Source: Deferrivibrio essentukiensis
GTDB lineage: Bacteria; Chrysiogenota; Deferribacteres; Deferribacterales; Deferrivibrionaceae
Length of the DNA stretch: 64,000 nucleotides
Assembly: GCF_020480685.1 (NCBI RefSeq)
Contig: NZ_JAJAFU010000008.1
Coordinates: 17,383-81,382 of the forward strand
Direction: 5' to 3'
Below are positions 46,226 through 56,748 of the stretch, in pieces (the stretch's first letter is position 1; the number at the start of each line of letters is the position of its first letter). The translations under genes and the position numbers were made by a program. Under the pieces are notes generated by a model. It saw nothing but the letters and a program-made list of their open reading frames with translations. It ran no database searches and had not been told where the DNA came from.

Positions 46226-47101
46226 AAGGGTAATAATATCATTGTCGATATCAGCCATGCCTACTTTTGAGCCATAATCTATCTTTACAAAAAGGTCTGA
46301 GCATTTGGAAAGCTCAAGAATGCTCCAGTTTGCAGCATTTTTTTTAATCTTCTCCATAATAAATTGTCTTTCATTAATCAAAGCCGGATTAATCTTATAC
46401 ACTGCAATCTGCATCAGCCTTTTTGAAAGCATGTAAAAAAGCGGGGCAAGATTCTCATTATTTTTTGTCATACCCTCAAGAATTTTCATACACTTATGTT
46501 TATTTTTATCAAAAAAACTATCTATAAAGTCAAATACATTTTCACTTTTTGCATAACTTATCTTCTCTAAAATTTCATTTTCACCTTCCGGTTTTTTATA
46601 TGCATAATAAATTTTTAATTTTTCAACTTCATTTTTTACAATCCCGAAGTCTTTGCCACACATTTCATAAATTTCTTCTGCAGCCAATTTGCTGAGCTTA
46701 ATACCGATTTCCGAAAACATATCAGATATTAAATTCAAGTCTGAATACTTATTCTTTTTCGGCTCATTGATAATTTTAATGTTTTCACATTTTTTAAAAT
46801 CAGCAGCCGCTTTCTCTTCGCCAGACAAAAAAATTATAACAGACTCAGATTTAGAAACCGTACTTAATATGTCTTCAACTTTTTTTAGTTTTTCTGTTTT
46901 TTTTACTAAAGCAACTTTTAAATCACTAAAAAGGGGGAGTGATGATATAAAAAAAACAAAATCCTCATAATCAAATTCATCGCCGTAATAGACTTTTTTA
47001 TCTATTTCAAGGTCAGCAAACCTCTCAAATACCTTTTCGACCTGCTCATCATGAAAACTGTCACTTCCAATAATTAATATTTTATCTTTTTTCAAATTCA
47101 T
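46211..47101 (-). CDS. holA: DNA polymerase III delta subunit
   Basis: 296 residues. Clamp-loader delta proteins are weakly conserved; this one has the N-terminal IIGSDSFHDEQVEKVFERF segment, the EKLKKVEDIL region and a C-terminal helical domain (LAPLFYMLSKRLMQIAVYK) typical of HolA. Position directly after lptE and leuS matches the common leuS-lptE-holA order. Overlaps lptE by 20 bases. Confidence 0.87.
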   Translation of the reverse strand: MNLKKDKILIIGSDSFHDEQVEKVFERFADLEIDKKVYYGDEFDYEDFVFFISSLPLFSDLKVALVKKTEKLKKVEDILSTVSKSESVIIFLSGEEKAAADFKKCENIKIINEPKKNKYSDLNLISDMFSEIGIKLSKLAAEEIYEMCGKDFGIVKNEVEKLKIYYAYKKPEGENEILEKISYAKSENVFDFIDSFFDKNKHKCMKILEGMTKNNENLAPLFYMLSKRLMQIAVYKINPALINERQFIMEKIKKNAANWSILELSKCSDLFVKIDYGSKVGMADIDNDIITLLGLI

Positions 47102-47570
47102 ATTTAAAGTCTAACAATAGATTTTTTACACCTTTTCTAAATGCATCATCCCTATTTTGAATATTGCCAGAAATATTCTCCGTCAGATTAAAACTCTCAC
47201 TTTTAGATTTAACTTTTTCATATACTACCCTAGAATTTTGGTCAGATACATAAATTTTTATCTTTATATTTATATCCGAAGCTACGGCCTGATTTGATAC
47301 GGAAGTAATACTCGACTCAGTTTTGGCGCTAATGAGGTCAAACTTAATAATATAATCAGCCTTATTTTGCTCAGCCAGCATACCATACTTGCTGAAAAAA
47401 TCGTTTACTTCGTCACTTAATAAAGACAGATAATCGGACTCAAAATAGCTATTTTTAATCTCAGATACATAAAATTTATACTTTGCCTCTCCTGATGCAA
47501 AATCAACGCCTGCAAATCTGTATCCGCAGGCGCTGACAAAAATAGCCAATAGTATTAATAACTTTTTCAT
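47082..47570 (-). CDS. lptE: LPS-assembly lipoprotein LptE-like
   Basis: 162 residues. Signal peptide with lipobox FVSACGYRF (Cys15), directly followed by the GYRF segment that is a hallmark of LptE. It plugs the LptD barrel that inserts lipopolysaccharide in the outer membrane. Located between leuS and holA as in many Gram-negative genomes. This gene is good evidence for an LPS-bearing outer membrane. Confidence 0.87.
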   Translation of the reverse strand: MKKLLILLAIFVSACGYRFAGVDFASGEAKYKFYVSEIKNSYFESDYLSLLSDEVNDFFSKYGMLAEQNKADYIIKFDLISAKTESSITSVSNQAVASDINIKIKIYVSDQNSRVVYEKVKSKSESFNLTENISGNIQNRDDAFRKGVKNLLLDFKYEFEKR

Positions 47571-47572
47571 AT

Positions 47573-50131
47573 CTATTTAATCACAAGGCTTATAAGTTTT
47601 TGAGGTACATATATCTCTTTGACTATAGTCTTCCCTTCGAGATAACCCATGATTTTTTCATTGCCTTTAGCAGCACTAATTGCTGTATCTTTATCCACGT
47701 CCCGAGGAAGCGTTATTTCAGCCCTTACCTTACCATTTACCTGTATTGCAAGAGTAACTTCATCCTTAACAGTATACTTTTCTTCATATGCAGGCCAGCT
47801 TTCTTGCGAAACAAATCCTGACTTGCCTACAAGCTGCCATAACTCCTCACACATATGAGGTGTAAATGGAGTCAAAAGTTTCACCATACTTAACAAACAT
47901 TCTCTAAACAACATCTTTTCATAATTGGTTGACAGTTTTGGCTCAATTAAATAAAGATTGTTTGTCAACTCCATAATAGCAGCAACAGCAGTATTAAGCT
48001 GAAACTTTTCAATGTCACTTGTTACTTTTTTTATTGTTACATTCATATGATATAAAATCTCTTTTGCTAATTTGCTTCCATCATCTGCCGCATTAATATC
48101 TTGCCTAATCAATTCTAAATTATTTGAAAACAGCCTAAACACTCTGTTTAAAAATCTAAAGCAGCCTTCAACCCCCTGCTCACTCCACTCAAGGTCTTTT
48201 TCAGGTGGTGCTGCAAATAAACTGAAAAGTCTTGCTGTATCTGCCCCATATTTCTTGATTAATGCATCCGGGTCAACAACATTTTTCTTAGACTTACTCA
48301 TCTTTTCAACTCTGCCTATAGCAACTTCCCCACCGCAAAGCTTACATTTTCCGTCTTCGACCTCTTCAGGGAATAGCCATCCGTCTTTTTTGCAAGAATA
48401 AGTTTCTTTGCAGACCATACCTTGAGTAAGGAGTCTTTCAAAAGGCTCATCGATATTAACAAAACCCAAATCTCTTAGCACCTTCGTATAAAACCTCGCA
48501 TATAAAAGGTGCATAACGGCATGCTCTACGCCACCTATATATTGGTCAACATTCATCCAATACTCAGCCTCAGTCTTGTCAAATATATCGGTATCGCATT
48601 TTGGAGAGCAATATCTTAAAAAGTACCATGAAGACTCCACAAATGTATCCATAGTATCAGTTTCCCTTTCCGCATCAATTCCACATAGTGGACACTTAAC
48701 ATGTTTGAACTCGGAAGATGTTTCAAGAGGATTGCCACTCCCTGTAAATTCAACATCCAAAGGGAGTCTTACAGGTAAGTCAGATTCAGGCACAGGGACA
48801 ATACCACATTTTTTACAGTGAATTACGGGGATAGGTGCTCCCCAATAACGCTGTCTTGATATCCCCCAATCCCTAAGTCTGTAATTAACTGTTTTCTTAC
48901 CTATATTTTCCTCTTCAAGAAATTCCGTAATTTTACTTTTTGCTTCTTCGTTTGTAATCCCGTCAAATTTACCGGAATTAATCATCACTCCAGGGCCGGT
49001 GTAAGCCTCTTGCATATCGGCAGGATTTAAACTTTCCCCTTCAGGATTTATCACCACCACAATATCAAGGTTATATTTTCTTGCAAATTCAAAGTCCCTC
49101 TGATCGTGTGCCGGCACTGCCATAACAGCACCAGTCCCGTAATCCATCAATATATAATTTGCGATATACACAGGAATCTCTTTTTTAGTCAAAGGATTGT
49201 ATACATATCTTCCGGTAAAAAATCCTTTTTTCTCCTTATTGTCAGCTGCCCTGCTGATTTTGTCATCTTTAAGAATACTGTTTATAAATTTCAGCCCTTC
49301 CTCTTCATATTCAGTCCCTTTTATAAGTTCTTTAGCCATCTCATGTTCAGGAGCTAAAAGCATAAAAGTAGCACCATATAAAGTATCCGGTCTTGTAGTA
49401 AAAACGGTAATTTTCTGTTCAAAATCTTTTACCTCAAAATCTATTTCTGCACCGTATGATTTGCCTATCCAGTTTCTCTGCATTGTCAAAACTTTTTCAG
49501 GCCAATCAGTAAGTTTGTAAGTATATTCCAATAACTCTTCAGCGTAATCGGTAATTTTGAAAAACCAGCCGTTTATCTCCTTCATTGTTACATTACTTGA
49601 ACATCTCCAGCATCTTCCATCCTCTACCTGCTCGTTTGCTAAAACAGTATTGCAATCCTCGCACCAGTTGACGGTGGATTTTTTTCTATAAATAAGCCCT
49701 TTTTCAAACATTTTTAAAAATACAAGCTGCTCCCATTTGTAGTATTCAGGATCACATGTAGCAAGCTCTCTGTCCCAGTCATACGAAAGCCCCAACTGCT
49801 TTAGTTGTGCCCTCATATAATCTATGTTTGAATATGTCCATTTGGCAGGATGAATTTTATTTTTAATCGCAGCATTTTCTGCCGGTAGGCCAAATGCATC
49901 CCAACCCATCGGATGAAGTACATTAAATCCATTCATCTTCTTGAACCTTGCGACCACATCACCGATTGCATAGTTTCTTACATGCCCCATATGAATCTTC
50001 CCTGACGGGTAAGGAAACATCTCAAGACAATAGTATTTTGGTTTGCTTTTATCGTAAGATACTTTAAATACCTTATTTTCCTCCCACTTTTTCTGCCATT
50101 TATTCTCAATTTTTGATGCATCGTAATACAT
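47573..50131 (-). CDS. leuS: Leucyl-tRNA synthetase
   Basis: 852 residues, normal bacterial length. Class I motifs: [15 protein letters not shown] (HIGH) and [14 protein letters not shown] (KMSKS); editing domain with [13 protein letters not shown]; zinc-type Cys pairs ([12 protein letters not shown]). Good SD (TTGGAGGATTTTT). I see no T-box or other leader structure in the 136-base gap upstream (50132-50267). Confidence 0.98.
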   Translation of the reverse strand: MYYDASKIENKWQKKWEENKVFKVSYDKSKPKYYCLEMFPYPSGKIHMGHVRNYAIGDVVARFKKMNGFNVLHPMGWDAFGLPAENAAIKNKIHPAKWTYSNIDYMRAQLKQLGLSYDWDRELATCDPEYYKWEQLVFLKMFEKGLIYRKKSTVNWCEDCNTVLANEQVEDGRCWRCSSNVTMKEINGWFFKITDYAEELLEYTYKLTDWPEKVLTMQRNWIGKSYGAEIDFEVKDFEQKITVFTTRPDTLYGATFMLLAPEHEMAKELIKGTEYEEEGLKFINSILKDDKISRAADNKEKKGFFTGRYVYNPLTKKEIPVYIANYILMDYGTGAVMAVPAHDQRDFEFARKYNLDIVVVINPEGESLNPADMQEAYTGPGVMINSGKFDGITNEEAKSKITEFLEEENIGKKTVNYRLRDWGISRQRYWGAPIPVIHCKKCGIVPVPESDLPVRLPLDVEFTGSGNPLETSSEFKHVKCPLCGIDAERETDTMDTFVESSWYFLRYCSPKCDTDIFDKTEAEYWMNVDQYIGGVEHAVMHLLYARFYTKVLRDLGFVNIDEPFERLLTQGMVCKETYSCKKDGWLFPEEVEDGKCKLCGGEVAIGRVEKMSKSKKNVVDPDALIKKYGADTARLFSLFAAPPEKDLEWSEQGVEGCFRFLNRVFRLFSNNLELIRQDINAADDGSKLAKEILYHMNVTIKKVTSDIEKFQLNTAVAAIMELTNNLYLIEPKLSTNYEKMLFRECLLSMVKLLTPFTPHMCEELWQLVGKSGFVSQESWPAYEEKYTVKDEVTLAIQVNGKVRAEITLPRDVDKDTAISAAKGNEKIMGYLEGKTIVKEIYVPQKLISLVIK

Positions 50132-50267
50132 AAAAATCCTCCAAATTATATATTGTCAAACTAAGATATTACTAAGAAAAAAATCAAACTTCAACCAAGA
50201 AATTTTTTATCCACACCTTTTTTATGGCTGTAAGAGAATAAATACCGGAATACAACTTTTAAAATCT

Positions 50268-51398
50268 TTAGCTCAATCTCTCAGTCAGCTCACTTAAAAG
50301 CTGAAAAGAAGTTTTTTTATACAAAAAATCACTTTTACAAATAACCCCTTTTGATTGGATAAGAACGTTAAAGTTTGTTCCAAACCCCCCTTCAGGCATA
50401 ATTAAAGATTTAAGAGATGCCCTTTGCAGGTCAGTCATATTTTTATTGTCAAATTCATCCATGATTCCACTTGCAATCAAAAAAGTCCATTGCGGGAAAA
50501 AATTAACAAAATCTAAACCTGACTTTTCACCGTAATATTTTAATGCAGAAAAATCTACAAATGCGGTAATATCCTGAAATCCTATCCTTTCAAAAAAATC
50601 ATTATTTTGAGTATGTTTGAAATAGCAAGTAACCGTTCCATCCATTCTAAAAGGTGCATATAACTGCTCAGCCATAAAACCATAATCAATAGTTATTACC
50701 AATCCCTTATTAATTTTATTCCCCACATCCTTTATCCAAACTACACTGTCAAGGTTAATATCGGCAATCTGTTTGTCTATTAATCTGATATTTAAGGTAT
50801 CCAAATATTCACTTAATTCAGCAGTTGATAAGTTGTCAGGATAAAATGTAAATTTGCCTTCATGTTCAATCACATAAAGCTCTTTTATTTCACCGCCTAT
50901 ACTTATAATCCTATGCACGGGGAACGCATCAACCAACTCATTTGAGAAAAATACACCATTAAAATTATTTAACTCTTTAAATGATTTCCACTGCAGTTTA
51001 TCCAAATGCTCTTTGAGGTTTTCTCGTTGAAAGTTTATCAAATAGTCACTTTTCTCAATTATGGTATAAGTCATATTCTCATAAAAATTCGGCTCACTCT
51101 CTTTGAAATAATTTAAAATATCGTTAGCAAGAAGACCACTGCCTGCACCCATCTCACAAAGATTTGGCTCAAGATTTAACTGTGAAATAGATTTAAAAAT
51201 CCCTTTAGCAATGCTTTTCCCAAATGATTCTGAAGCATCCACAGACGTATAAAAACTTCCCTGTTGCCCAAAGGGATTCTCTTTCTGGTAGTATCCTAAC
51301 CCAGGGTAATAAAGGGCTATATCCATAAATTCTCTAAAAGTCATCTTTCCATTTTTTTTAATCTTATCACTTACAATTTCACGAATATTCAAATCCAT
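50268..51398 (-). CDS. MidA/NDUFAF7-like SAM-dependent methyltransferase (DUF185)
   Basis: 376 residues: MTFREFMDIALYYPGLGYYQ at the N-terminus is characteristic, followed by NLCEMGAGSGLLANDIL (SAM motif), GVFFSNELVDAFPVHRI and ITIDYGFMAEQLY. The mitochondrial relative methylates an arginine of a complex I subunit; bacterial substrates are unknown. Overlaps the tonB stop by one base (TAATG), making it the last gene of the surE-to-midA operon. Confidence 0.9.
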   Translation of the reverse strand: MDLNIREIVSDKIKKNGKMTFREFMDIALYYPGLGYYQKENPFGQQGSFYTSVDASESFGKSIAKGIFKSISQLNLEPNLCEMGAGSGLLANDILNYFKESEPNFYENMTYTIIEKSDYLINFQRENLKEHLDKLQWKSFKELNNFNGVFFSNELVDAFPVHRIISIGGEIKELYVIEHEGKFTFYPDNLSTAELSEYLDTLNIRLIDKQIADINLDSVVWIKDVGNKINKGLVITIDYGFMAEQLYAPFRMDGTVTCYFKHTQNNDFFERIGFQDITAFVDFSALKYYGEKSGLDFVNFFPQWTFLIASGIMDEFDNKNMTDLQRASLKSLIMPEGGFGTNFNVLIQSKGVICKSDFLYKKTSFQLLSELTERLS

Positions 51399-52117
51399 TA
51401 TTTCACCTTAAAAAATAGTGTAATTACAGCCTTGTCAAGCTGCCCCTGAGAGCCTGCCGGCTCAAATTTAAGCCTTGAAACAAAATCTGTTGACAGCTTT
51501 TCTATATAACTGTCCGTAGCAGTTAAAAAGGTAATCTTTAACGGATTCCCTTTAAAGTCAACATAAAATTGTATTTTTACTTCCGTATCATTTTCAAGTG
51601 AATAATCGGGCATACTTGGGATAAATATAGGTTTTCTTACCCTTACCGAGCTTGATTCAATCTTGAAAAAATCACTGTTACTTTCGTTGGTTTCCGCTGC
51701 AATCTCAGTGCTGCTGACCCCCGTTTTATTTTCTAATTCGGAAGAAACATCAATATTAGTATTTTCAGGCTTATAAGCAGGCGAGGCAATATTTTCTTCT
51801 TTTCTGTCAAGATTTATCTTTTCTTTTGAATCAAACTCCGGAAGCTTCACATCAGGGGGGAGAGTTTTCTGATTATCAAAACTTTCATTTAATATTTTAC
51901 TGGCTAAGTCGTAAGCTGACATCTCTTTCGGCTTAGTTTCCTTGTTTTTAATATTTTCTGTTTTTACTTTTGGAGTCTTAACAAACTCAACATCAATGAT
52001 TTTTTCAATATTGGCTGAAATATCTATATTAAAAGATGGTAGCACGTAAAGCAATGCCATATGGAATATCAAAGATACAGTCAAAAATATTAAAAAAAAG
52101 CCTCGGCTTCCTATCAT
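51398..52117 (-). CDS. TonB/TolA-like energy transducer
   Basis: 239 residues: one N-terminal membrane helix (FFLIFLTVSLIFHMALLYVL), a long Lys/Glu/Asn-rich periplasmic linker, and a C-terminal TonB-type domain (EVKIQFYVDFKGNPLKITFLTATDSYIEKLSTDFVSRLKF). Overlaps the exbD-like gene as ATGA and follows exbB-like, so the three form a proton-driven transducer for the outer membrane. Could be called TonB or TolA; no specific TonB-dependent receptor is in the window. Confidence 0.87.
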   Translation of the reverse strand: MIGSRGFFLIFLTVSLIFHMALLYVLPSFNIDISANIEKIIDVEFVKTPKVKTENIKNKETKPKEMSAYDLASKILNESFDNQKTLPPDVKLPEFDSKEKINLDRKEENIASPAYKPENTNIDVSSELENKTGVSSTEIAAETNESNSDFFKIESSSVRVRKPIFIPSMPDYSLENDTEVKIQFYVDFKGNPLKITFLTATDSYIEKLSTDFVSRLKFEPAGSQGQLDKAVITLFFKVK

Positions 52118-52515
52118 TCTTCCTCAGCTGCAATTGCAAACCTGTCAAAACCCGCTTTTTTACTCTCATCCATAACAAAAACCACATCACCGTGTTTGCT
52201 ATCCTTATCCGCCTGAATAATAATAGTGGCATTAGGGTTTTCACTGTAAAGATTTTTTATTTTACTCTTAAAGGCAATTTTTGATACCTCTTTACCGTTT
52301 ATAAGCAGCGCACCTGCTTTTGTAACCGAAACATTTACATTCTTTTGAGTCTCAACCGATTCCCCTTTAGCTTTAGGAAGATTTACCTTTAATGAGTTTG
52401 TGTAGACAAATGTAGTCGACACCATAAAGAAAATTAAAAGCAAAAATACAACATCTATAAGAGGGGTAAGGTTTATCTCAAGCCCTTTATCTTTGGAACT
52501 TTCCTTAAACTTCAT
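52114..52515 (-). CDS. ExbD/TolR biopolymer transport protein
   Basis: 133 residues: short cytoplasmic start, a membrane helix with the essential Asp in LTPLIDVVFLLLIFFMVSTTF, and a periplasmic domain (PNATIIIQADKDSKHGDVVFVMD). Stator partner of the ExbB/TolQ protein two bases upstream. The overlap with the TonB-like gene supports a single complex. Confidence 0.94.
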   Translation of the reverse strand: MKFKESSKDKGLEINLTPLIDVVFLLLIFFMVSTTFVYTNSLKVNLPKAKGESVETQKNVNVSVTKAGALLINGKEVSKIAFKSKIKNLYSENPNATIIIQADKDSKHGDVVFVMDESKKAGFDRFAIAAEEE

Positions 52516-52516
52516 A

Positions 52517-53122
52517 TTATTCCTCTTTAAAAACTAAATTTACTATGCCTGATGCTGCTATCTCAAGTTCGTTTGATATCTTCTCTGACCTATGTCTGAC
52601 AATATGATAAAAAATAACTGTAGGGATAGCAACAGAAAGCCCCGCAGCTGTAGTCAATAGGGCTTCGGAAATACCACCTGCAAGAGCCTGAGCATTTCCT
52701 ATCCCTTGTTGAGAGATAACTATAAATGTCTTAATCATACCTATAACTGTACCAAGAAGTCCGAGAAGGGGGGAAACGGTGGCAATAGTCTGCAGTGTAG
52801 GTAAAAATTTATCTAATTTACGAGACTCAAACCTTCCCGTCTCTTCCACAAGCTCCATTAACCTTGAAATAGGCAGATCGAGATTATTAAGCATACTTTT
52901 TGATATATTACCTATGGCACAAGGCTTTAAATCGCATAGTGACCTTGCATCTTCATAAGATTTTGCTTTCAGGAAAGCGTGCATTTTTTCCATAAACATT
53001 GACGGGACATACTTTTCAGTACGAAGAGAAAATAATCTTTCAAGAAATATTGCCAGAGACAACACAGAAAGAAAAATTATCGGGTACATCAAGACCCCGC
53101 CTTTTTGAATTATTTCAAACAT
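52517..53122 (-). CDS. ExbB/TolQ proton channel
   Basis: 201 residues with three membrane helices and the family core LPTLQTIATVSPLLGLLGTVIGMIKTF ... ISEALLTTAAGLSVAIPTVIFYHIV. Uses the proton gradient to power TonB or TolA. ATG 53122 follows a GGGGG run; a TTG one codon earlier is not needed. Starts six bases... after a nine-base gap from the large TPR gene. Confidence 0.94.
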   Translation of the reverse strand: MFEIIQKGGVLMYPIIFLSVLSLAIFLERLFSLRTEKYVPSMFMEKMHAFLKAKSYEDARSLCDLKPCAIGNISKSMLNNLDLPISRLMELVEETGRFESRKLDKFLPTLQTIATVSPLLGLLGTVIGMIKTFIVISQQGIGNAQALAGGISEALLTTAAGLSVAIPTVIFYHIVRHRSEKISNELEIAASGIVNLVFKEE

Positions 53123-53131
53123 CAAGACCCC

Positions 53132-55795
53132 CTATTTTAAATCTTTTAATATTTTTTTAACCTTTTCAGCATTTGCTTTATTGCCTAATGCGGTATAACT
53201 TCTGATTGCATTCTCAAGAGAAAGTTTACTAAATTCTGAGTTTTTGTCCAGATAATAGGCTTTCATTGAGTATTTGACAGAATTTTTAAAATCATTTTGA
53301 TAATAAAGATATAACGAATTAAAATAAATGCCGGCCAAAACATAACCCTTTATTTCAGAATCAATAAGATTATCTATCTCACCCTTGTAGTTTAAAATAT
53401 TTTTATTGTCGCCAACGAATTTTAGTGCCTTTTTAATCCCCTCAAGATAAACTAACTTGTCCTCTTCAACAAAACTATTGGCAACTTGAATAATCTTGTC
53501 AGGATTTTCATAAAGGTTTAAAAGTCTTTTTTTACTTAAAATGTCAAATCTTTTATTACCAATAAGTTTCTCATACACACCAATAGCCTTTGCCTTATCC
53601 AAAGACTCATAACACTCTGCCTGCAAGAGGTATGCATCATCATTATCCAAAAATTTTCTAATCAAATATTCCGTGTCCTTAATACACTCATTAAATCTAC
53701 CAAGCTTTTTAAAGATGTCCCCTCTTAACAGATATGCGTCCTTGTTATTTTTTGCCTCAGAAAAATTATCAAAATAATAGTTTAAAATGTAAATCGCACT
53801 TTGAAGATTATTCTGGTTTACACTTTCCTTGGCAAGCTCTATGACAAGCTGCCCCTTCCTGTCAAAATTTCTGTCCTTTATAAGCTTGAAAATCTCATCC
53901 ACATATTTTTCACTATCACCTTTGACCCTTTTAATATTGATTATTCCAAAAATTGAGTCATAAACATATTTGTCTCTATTGAGCAAATCAAAAAATATCG
54001 ATTCGGCTTCTTTGTACTTTTTTAAAGAATAAAGTGACTTACCTCTGAGTAATAAATAGTTGTCATCTTTGTAGTTTGTAGAATCTAAAAGATATAATAC
54101 CCTTTCATAGTCACCTTTTAAAAAATAATAATTCACAGCCGAGTCAAAAAATTGTTTGTTATTTTTATACTCTTCTACAATAGCTCGTGCAGCATCAGGG
54201 CGGTTAAGCTTAAAATAAATTGACATTAAAAGATAATCTGTTTCTATGTCACTTTTTTTTATCTTTTTCACGTATTTTAAAGCACTTTCATAATCTTTCC
54301 TATTAAAAGCTATAACGCCTTTAAGATAATTACCTCTATCAGTTTCAACATTTTTCAAATATTCAAGGGCAACATCATACTCTTTATTTATTATAAAAAT
54401 CTCCCCTTTCAGCTCTTCACAGTAGAAAGTGCTGCAACTTTCAAGCACAATTAACGCCGTGTCTGTCTGATTTCTGTTAAGATAAATCTGCCCGAGCAAA
54501 TACCTTGCAGAATCTAATTTTTGTTTATCCTTCCCTTCCAAAATAAATCTTTTCAGATTGACTTCAGCCAAATCCTTGTTAACATAAAAATATGCCAACC
54601 CCTTGTAATAGTAACTATTCAACAACAACAATTCATTAAAAGTTATTTTTTCAAAACTTGAAGCAGCGCTTAGATAATCTGACTTTTTTAAAAACAATAA
54701 ACCTTTATAAAAGTTTTTATAATCTATGTTATATGAATCCTTGAAATTAAATTTGTCAAGTAATGACACTTCAATATTAGGAAAAGCCTTCGACATTAAT
54801 TCAAAAAACAGATTGGATAGATAATTTTCACTTTTTATATTTTTTAAATCTGACAAAGCCTCAAGATAATCCCCCATATAAATTTTACTTTTTACAGTAA
54901 AAAAACTTTTAAGCTCATTATCATCAAGTCGTTCAATATATTCAAAAGCCTTTGAATGCTCACCTTTACTAAGATAAATGTCGATAAAAACAGGGTATGA
55001 ATTTTTTGTCCCTTTGTTAGTATTTTTTAGGATACTTTCAAAATCTTTTAAAATGTATTTGCTGTAGAAGTAATAATCATAAAAAAAAGGATAACTATCT
55101 GCCAAATCAATATAATTATCTATAACATTAACAATTTCTTCATACTTGTCGAGTTTAAAAAGTGTATCAATATAAATATAAAGTGAATATGGCGTAAGTT
55201 TTGAATATTTGCTTGCAAGCTCTATTATCTTTTCATTTTGAGACATCTCTTTATAGTAGTCAAATAAGTATTCTTGAGCGAGATTTCCAAATTGGTTATC
55301 TCTTGTCGCCAAATCTGATAAATAATTCAAAGATTTATCATAATACCCGACACTCATCAGAGAGATGGCATACAAAAAAGTACATTCATCCTTAAAATCC
55401 GAACCTGTTAACTTATCTTCATATTTTTCAAAGCCCTCAATAACTTTCAAATAATCCTTTCTAAGATACATCTTGGCAAGATAGTTTCTGTATGCTCGAG
55501 AGCCAATAAATGCAGAGCTTATTGCCGTACCAAAATCCCCGGAAAACATAAATCCGGGCTCTTTTGTAGAATAATCATCTTTTGAGATATCGTTTACCTC
55601 AAAATTTAGTTTGTCTATATAAGTATCAAACGCTTTAATATTTTTAAAATCAACACTTATGTTTTTATAAACCGGGCGAATATTAAAATTTGTAACTTCT
55701 TTTCCTATAAAAGAAAAATCAGATATTTCCACGCCGGCAAAAATATTTGAAGAACACAAAAATATTATTAAAAGTGAAAGTAACAACCTACCCAT
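53132..55795 (-). CDS. Large periplasmic TPR protein next to ExbB/ExbD/TonB
   Basis: About 887 residues: signal peptide (MGRLLLSLLIIFLCSSNIFA) then a long array of tetratricopeptide-like repeats over nearly the whole length, rich in Lys, Tyr, Asp and Asn. No catalytic motif. The ATG at 55795 directly follows the stop of a 38-residue lipoprotein gene (one base between), so it is probably translated by coupling; a GTG further upstream would overlap that gene. Placed before exbB-exbD-tonB, it may dock the energised transducer to an outer-membrane system or act in cell division/envelope maintenance; unproven. Confidence 0.85.
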   Translation of the reverse strand: MGRLLLSLLIIFLCSSNIFAGVEISDFSFIGKEVTNFNIRPVYKNISVDFKNIKAFDTYIDKLNFEVNDISKDDYSTKEPGFMFSGDFGTAISSAFIGSRAYRNYLAKMYLRKDYLKVIEGFEKYEDKLTGSDFKDECTFLYAISLMSVGYYDKSLNYLSDLATRDNQFGNLAQEYLFDYYKEMSQNEKIIELASKYSKLTPYSLYIYIDTLFKLDKYEEIVNVIDNYIDLADSYPFFYDYYFYSKYILKDFESILKNTNKGTKNSYPVFIDIYLSKGEHSKAFEYIERLDDNELKSFFTVKSKIYMGDYLEALSDLKNIKSENYLSNLFFELMSKAFPNIEVSLLDKFNFKDSYNIDYKNFYKGLLFLKKSDYLSAASSFEKITFNELLLLNSYYYKGLAYFYVNKDLAEVNLKRFILEGKDKQKLDSARYLLGQIYLNRNQTDTALIVLESCSTFYCEELKGEIFIINKEYDVALEYLKNVETDRGNYLKGVIAFNRKDYESALKYVKKIKKSDIETDYLLMSIYFKLNRPDAARAIVEEYKNNKQFFDSAVNYYFLKGDYERVLYLLDSTNYKDDNYLLLRGKSLYSLKKYKEAESIFFDLLNRDKYVYDSIFGIINIKRVKGDSEKYVDEIFKLIKDRNFDRKGQLVIELAKESVNQNNLQSAIYILNYYFDNFSEAKNNKDAYLLRGDIFKKLGRFNECIKDTEYLIRKFLDNDDAYLLQAECYESLDKAKAIGVYEKLIGNKRFDILSKKRLLNLYENPDKIIQVANSFVEEDKLVYLEGIKKALKFVGDNKNILNYKGEIDNLIDSEIKGYVLAGIYFNSLYLYYQNDFKNSVKYSMKAYYLDKNSEFSKLSLENAIRSYTALGNKANAEKVKKILKDLK

Positions 55796-55796
55796 T

Positions 55797-55913
55797 TTAG
55801 TTTTGAGTTTGTTCTGGTGATGTCGGGTTAGAGTCAGAGCATCCTTCACACCCTATTAAAAACAGAGACAATGAAACTACCAAAATAACAATAAGTTTTT
55901 TAATTAAATTCAT
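55797..55913 (-). CDS. Small 38-residue lipoprotein
   Basis: Short open frame between surE and the large TPR gene: MNLIKK, a hydrophobic stretch, lipobox FLIGC (Cys22), then a 17-residue mature peptide beginning CEGCSD and ending in Gln-Asn. ATG overlaps the end of surE by 14 bases, with GAGGAAGAGG upstream; its stop is one base from the TPR gene start. The signal-lipobox design and tight coupling argue that it is real. Function unknown; perhaps a small envelope partner of the TPR/TonB system. Confidence 0.72.
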   Translation of the reverse strand: MNLIKKLIVILVVSLSLFLIGCEGCSDSNPTSPEQTQN

Positions 55914-56667
55914 AGCTATCCTCTTCCTCTTTTAGTCTTTTGTAAAGTTCGCAATCTGTTAAATCATATTTTATAGGTGTTACAGTAATGTAGCCTTTTT
56001 CCAAGAGGTAATCATCACTCTCCTCAGATGTGCGCACAATTACTCTCTCCCCGGTAAGCCAGTAATATGTATTTCCACGAGGGTCTACCCTTTTTTCAAA
56101 AGTATCAAGATATTTGGTCTTACCTTGCACAGCATACCTCCACCCTTTAATTTCACTTTTTTTCAGAGGGGGCACATTTATATTCCACAATGTTCCATTT
56201 TCAAATTTGTATTTCAAAACCTTTTTGGCAAAAAATACGGCAAATTCCGCAGCAACTGAATAATCATTATATTCCACAGAAGCAAGGCTCACGGCAAGGG
56301 ATGGGACGCCCATCATAGCACCTTCTGTCGCAGCAGAAACAGTACCGGAGTATATCACATTTGAAGCAAGATTAGCACCTCTATTTACTCCAGAAATTAC
56401 AAGGTCAGGCTTAGTGGTTAATATGTCTGAAAAAGCCAGTTTCACACAATCAGCAGGAGTGCCGTTAACCCCATAGCCGAAAAAGTTATCTTTTCTATAT
56501 ACTTCGTGTACTCTCAAAGGCAAAGTAATTGTAATAGCATGCCCAACCGCGCTCTGCTCTGTAATTGGAGCAACAATCGTTACTTCAGCTATTTTAGAAA
56601 AAGCCTCATATAGGGAAAATATCCCTCTTGAATATATTCCATCATCATTTGTTATTAAAACTTTCAT
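55900..56667 (-). CDS. surE: 5'/3'-nucleotidase SurE
   Basis: 255 residues. Metal-dependent nucleotidase with MKVLITNDDGIYSRGI, the VAPITEQSAVGHAITI segment and SGVNRGANLASNVIYSGTVSAATEG, all diagnostic of SurE. ATG at 56667 has GAGGTG four bases upstream; the longer frame (56715) begins in non-coding DNA. First gene of the operon that continues through the lipoprotein, TPR, ExbB, ExbD, TonB and MidA genes. Confidence 0.95.
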   Translation of the reverse strand: MKVLITNDDGIYSRGIFSLYEAFSKIAEVTIVAPITEQSAVGHAITITLPLRVHEVYRKDNFFGYGVNGTPADCVKLAFSDILTTKPDLVISGVNRGANLASNVIYSGTVSAATEGAMMGVPSLAVSLASVEYNDYSVAAEFAVFFAKKVLKYKFENGTLWNINVPPLKKSEIKGWRYAVQGKTKYLDTFEKRVDPRGNTYYWLTGERVIVRTSEESDDYLLEKGYITVTPIKYDLTDCELYKRLKEEEDSYEFN

Positions 56668-56748
56668 AGCACACCTCAACAGATATAATACTAAAAATAT
56701 TTTATTTATCAACAATCAAATTATATTAACTGAAAGAGGAATAAAGTT

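Noticed and set aside
50132..50267. T-box leader upstream of leuS
   Set aside because: The gap is short and has no T-box sequence or terminator/antiterminator hairpins that I can see.
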